From positions 288,215 through 352,214 of the forward strand of contig WBMV01000295.1 of the NCBI GenBank assembly GCA_013396655.1: 64,000 nt of DNA. Direction: 5' to 3'. Both the position numbers and the translations under genes were made by a program. This stretch comes from Campylorhamphus procurvoides. Lineage: Eukaryota > Chordata > Aves > Passeriformes > Dendrocolaptidae. The notes below the pieces were generated by a model. It was given only the letters and a program-made list of their open reading frames with translations, searched no databases and was not told the DNA's origin. Positions 60,961-64,000 of the stretch are shown one piece after another; position 1 is the first letter of the stretch; each line of letters starts with the position of its first letter.

Positions 60961-63900
60961 ATGACTAATGCTGCCAGTTCTGGAATGCAAACTCCAGAGA
61001 TAGCAGGAGTGCTTACAAAAAATACTTTCTGACAAGAGGTCAGAAGGGTTCTGGTTCTTAGCGTGGCTTGGATTCAGCAGTGTTTTTCCTTAAGCATGTC
61101 CAAGTTCTTGTAAGGTCAGAGCTTCGCTGAATATTTCTGTTTATTATTTGTACCTTGCCAGTTTCTGTGTGCTGCAGTTGTCCACGATCTGTTGTGCTGG
61201 TGGTGTTTGAACCTGAGAGAAAAATGAGTGTGTTTAAGAAATGTATTAGGAGTGTACTTAACCCTACATTATCTCTACCCTGGAACTCGCATGAAGTAAA
61301 CTTTTATGAGAAAACAACTTTTCTGAACATTAAAACATGGTATTTGAGTGTACCTTTATGGAATTTTTTTAAACTGAGGAGGTGGAACTCCCCTTTGTAA
61401 TTCTTTGTTGCAGGAGGTGATGTTGAGTTAGAGGGGTTTGAGGGGCCTGGACTGAGATGCTGGGACTTCAGTGATGCTTCTTGGTGTGCTAGAAAGAAAG
61501 ATTGTGGAACTGTGGTCATTCTTGCAGACATGCAAAGCTAAAGCAATCACCACTTTCCAATTGGGAAGGAATTTTTCCTGTATATTCCCCAAGGACTGTT
61601 AGGTGCTGCCCACCCCACTGTTTCTCTAACCCTGCAGTCCCAGTGAATTTAGGAAAAAACCCATCAGGTTCAGTTTTCTGTGGCTACAGGTGAAAGGCAT
61701 AACTGGACCTCAATCCTTCTGCCACCAGGACTACGATTCTATTTGCAGTTACACCTGCACCTCTATGGCACTAGAAAACAGAGTGAGCAGCAGATCCCCT
61801 CTGCCCTGTGCTCTGCTTTGCAACGTGACCCAAACCTGCCCAGAACCTTCTAGCAGTGCAAAATGCTACTATAGCATTGCTTGGTTTTACAAAATCTGTT
61901 TCGTGAATGATGCCTCCAGGCAATTAAAAGAGCTGGCTTTGGTGTGTCAGGCTCGTGTTTAGGGGCCTGATGTCTCGCTGCTGGCACATCTCAAATTGGC
62001 AGTCAGCGTCAATGACTCTTTGAGAAACTGAGGCCTTGGGTACAAAAAGATGCAGCACTTTTTTGTTTTCATGTCTACCTCTCCTCACATCTATCCATCT
62101 TAACAGTGATGTCATCCCTAGCCTTCATTGTTCTGTTTCTGCTTTCAGCAAATAACATAAGAGAAAGGTCTGTGACAATTTTAGGAAGCTTTATTGAAAG
62201 AGGTTATTGATGGCTGCTACTTCTTCTATGGGCATTTGGAGAAATCCTTGAAATGATGTTTGGTGGCTTTGTGAAATGAATTATTACTATGGAAACAGCT
62301 GCTGCAATGTTAGAGAAAAGTTTGTCTACTTTTCCTTTTTTTGTTTTTATGCTGACATGAAATCTTGTGGCCTTGTTGCCAAGATGGTGGCATGTTCCTT
62401 ATGCAGCTTAAAACAAGGGAAAGGAGCAAGCATGTCAAAATCTTTGTGTTCAGAATCTGAGCTCAGCAGCAGAAATAAACACCACCCTACTGAAATAAAC
62501 TAAGAAATGGGGAAGGAATATCTCCACACACCAACTGGAGGGATCTTATTTTAAATGCTAGTGATTTTTAAAATTAAAGTATTATTTCATATTGGATTTA
62601 TATCACAGTTCTACAGTTATAGCTGCAATTGAGTTACAAAATAAATTGTCTTTACAGTAGAATTTTCATCTTTCTCCCAGCAGGGCCAAATCTGCCCTAC
62701 GGTTGCTGGGTAAGCTGTAGAGAAGGAAGAGCTGAATGCTCTGCCTGCCCACGCAGGGGTTGATTTGGTACAGGTTCATGTCCTCCTTGATGGAATAAGT
62801 TGCCCTAAACTATCAGAAGTGTAAATGTCTGCATGACTGCACAAGACACAAAAGAAAGTAAGCTGTGGGCCTTTTGAGTGTAGAAGTCACTGTTTAGTTA
62901 TCACAGTGGACACTAAAGGACAAGTGGGGAAAGTCAAAACCAAAATTAATGAAAGTTTATTGCAGTCTTTTGTAAAGGGGAAGAAAGGGTTTTCTTGGTC
63001 AGTTCTAGGGTGTAAATGATGAGCATATTGGAAAGTCATTAGTGGCTGACAGTGTAGGGGGACACAAAGAAGTGAATGGGGAGGAAATACAGCTTGTTTT
63101 TGTCAGTGTCCTCATCATCCTGCCAGATTGTCATGGATAGATATCCCAGCCTTGGTAACTCACCCTGTCATAGGGCTGAAAGGAACCTTGACAATCCCCT
63201 GGTTCATTTATCTGCAGTGAGGTAGAGGCTGCACTTGTGTACACCCTCTGGACTCAGGAAAATTCAGCACCTGCTCTGTTATCAAAGTAACTTGAGAAAT
63301 AGAAAGCTGTTTTCCCATATGAGGTTGGAGAAGGCTTGTAATGAAAAAATGTGCCCACTGTGCTGGGTACATTGCAAGCTCTGCACCGTGGATTACACTG
63401 CTCACACTCAGAGAAGTCAAATCCAAGTCAAGGGCAGGAGCTCTTTCTAGCTCAGAGATTGCTGATGCTGGTGCTCATGACCAAAACAAGGTGCCAGTCT
63501 TAGGTTTTCCCCAGGACACTTGAATAATTGTATATGAATTGTGTTGCAGGAAAGCCTCCAAACAAACCCATGCATCTAAACACGCTGGAATGTCACAGGC
63601 TCTGGGTTTTAGAACTCAGAGATGGGGCCAGTCCAAATATTGCAGGTGCTGCCAAGCCAGGAGCCTTTGGTAACACCTGAGCAGTCTTGGATTTGTGCTG
63701 AGTTCAGGAGCAGATGAAACCCTTTCAGGGTGTCTCCCGGCTGTGTCACTTGCACTGCTGCTGTCTGAGTGTAAAGCCTGCCATGTGTAGAAGGGTGTGT
63801 AATGACAGACAGCTCAGCTTCTTTTCTTTCCTTACATTTCACTGGTATTTTTGGATTAGGACAGTGTCAGGAAGATGTTATTGAAGACACGATACTCTCA

Positions 63901-64000
63901 TGAGAACTGAGGGCAGCTGTAACTGTAGTCAGTGTGAACTCAGTCCTACTGCTTAACCATGGACTTGGGGAAAACCCTGCAAAAGCACGTGGTTTAAGGA
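60961..64000. other. Noncoding stretch, no gene supported
   Basis: Only short frames without recognisable domains are present. A short piece at 63,165-63,215 (TCATAGGGCTGAAAGGAACCTTGAC) resembles the antisense of ancient amniote CR1 3' ends, but it is too short to assign firmly. Confidence 0.5.

Noticed and set aside
63165..63215. Possible ancient CR1 3' end in antisense
   Set aside because: Only about 25 bases are suggestive and the rest does not continue the match.

Overview
This window looks like gene-poor nuclear DNA from an amniote, most likely a bird and plausibly a songbird. The evidence is CR1-type LINE fragments on both strands, a class II endogenous retrovirus of a kind common in birds, moderately AT-rich sequence with scattered short CpG-rich patches, and no prokaryote-style gene packing. 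I could not recognise a single host protein-coding gene. Almost all open reading frames are short and behave like chance frames.

The best-supported object is an endogenous retrovirus (ERV) at 24,105-27,029, lying on the minus strand. It has two LTRs of 620 bp (the right one is partly hidden by a run of 650 Ns), a near-perfect 6-bp target-site duplication, a polypurine tract, a gag nucleocapsid remnant with two CCHC zinc knuckles, a canonical GGGAAAC slippery heptamer at the gag/pro junction, and short degraded env remnants. No pol was recognised and most of env is missing. The visible parts of the LTRs differ at only 1 of 513 positions, so the insertion is young although internally wrecked.

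Around it, from left to right: 0-12.2 kb is unique-looking noncoding DNA with small repeats and a 3'-UTR-like stretch near 1.2-1.5 kb. At 12.25-12.48 kb there is a degenerate telomere-like minisatellite. Near 20.3-20.5 kb a CpG-richer patch carries several AP-1/MARE-type sites. At 28.87 kb there is an array of POU/octamer-like motifs. CR1 LINE fragments lie near 37.5 kb (+), 39.0-39.7 kb (-), 49.65-50.26 kb (+) and 58.86-58.93 kb (-). A tight G-quadruplex motif lies at 42.29 kb. At 58.93-59.25 kb there is a minus-strand ORF with coding-like codon use that I cannot identify. At 60.7-60.95 kb there is a CpG-rich patch with a splice-donor-like sequence.

No tRNA, rRNA, CRISPR array or operon was seen. 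I did not find a convincing new biological system. The items most worth checking are the internally deleted but young ERV, the telomere-like minisatellite, and the unidentified ORF beside a CR1 tail.
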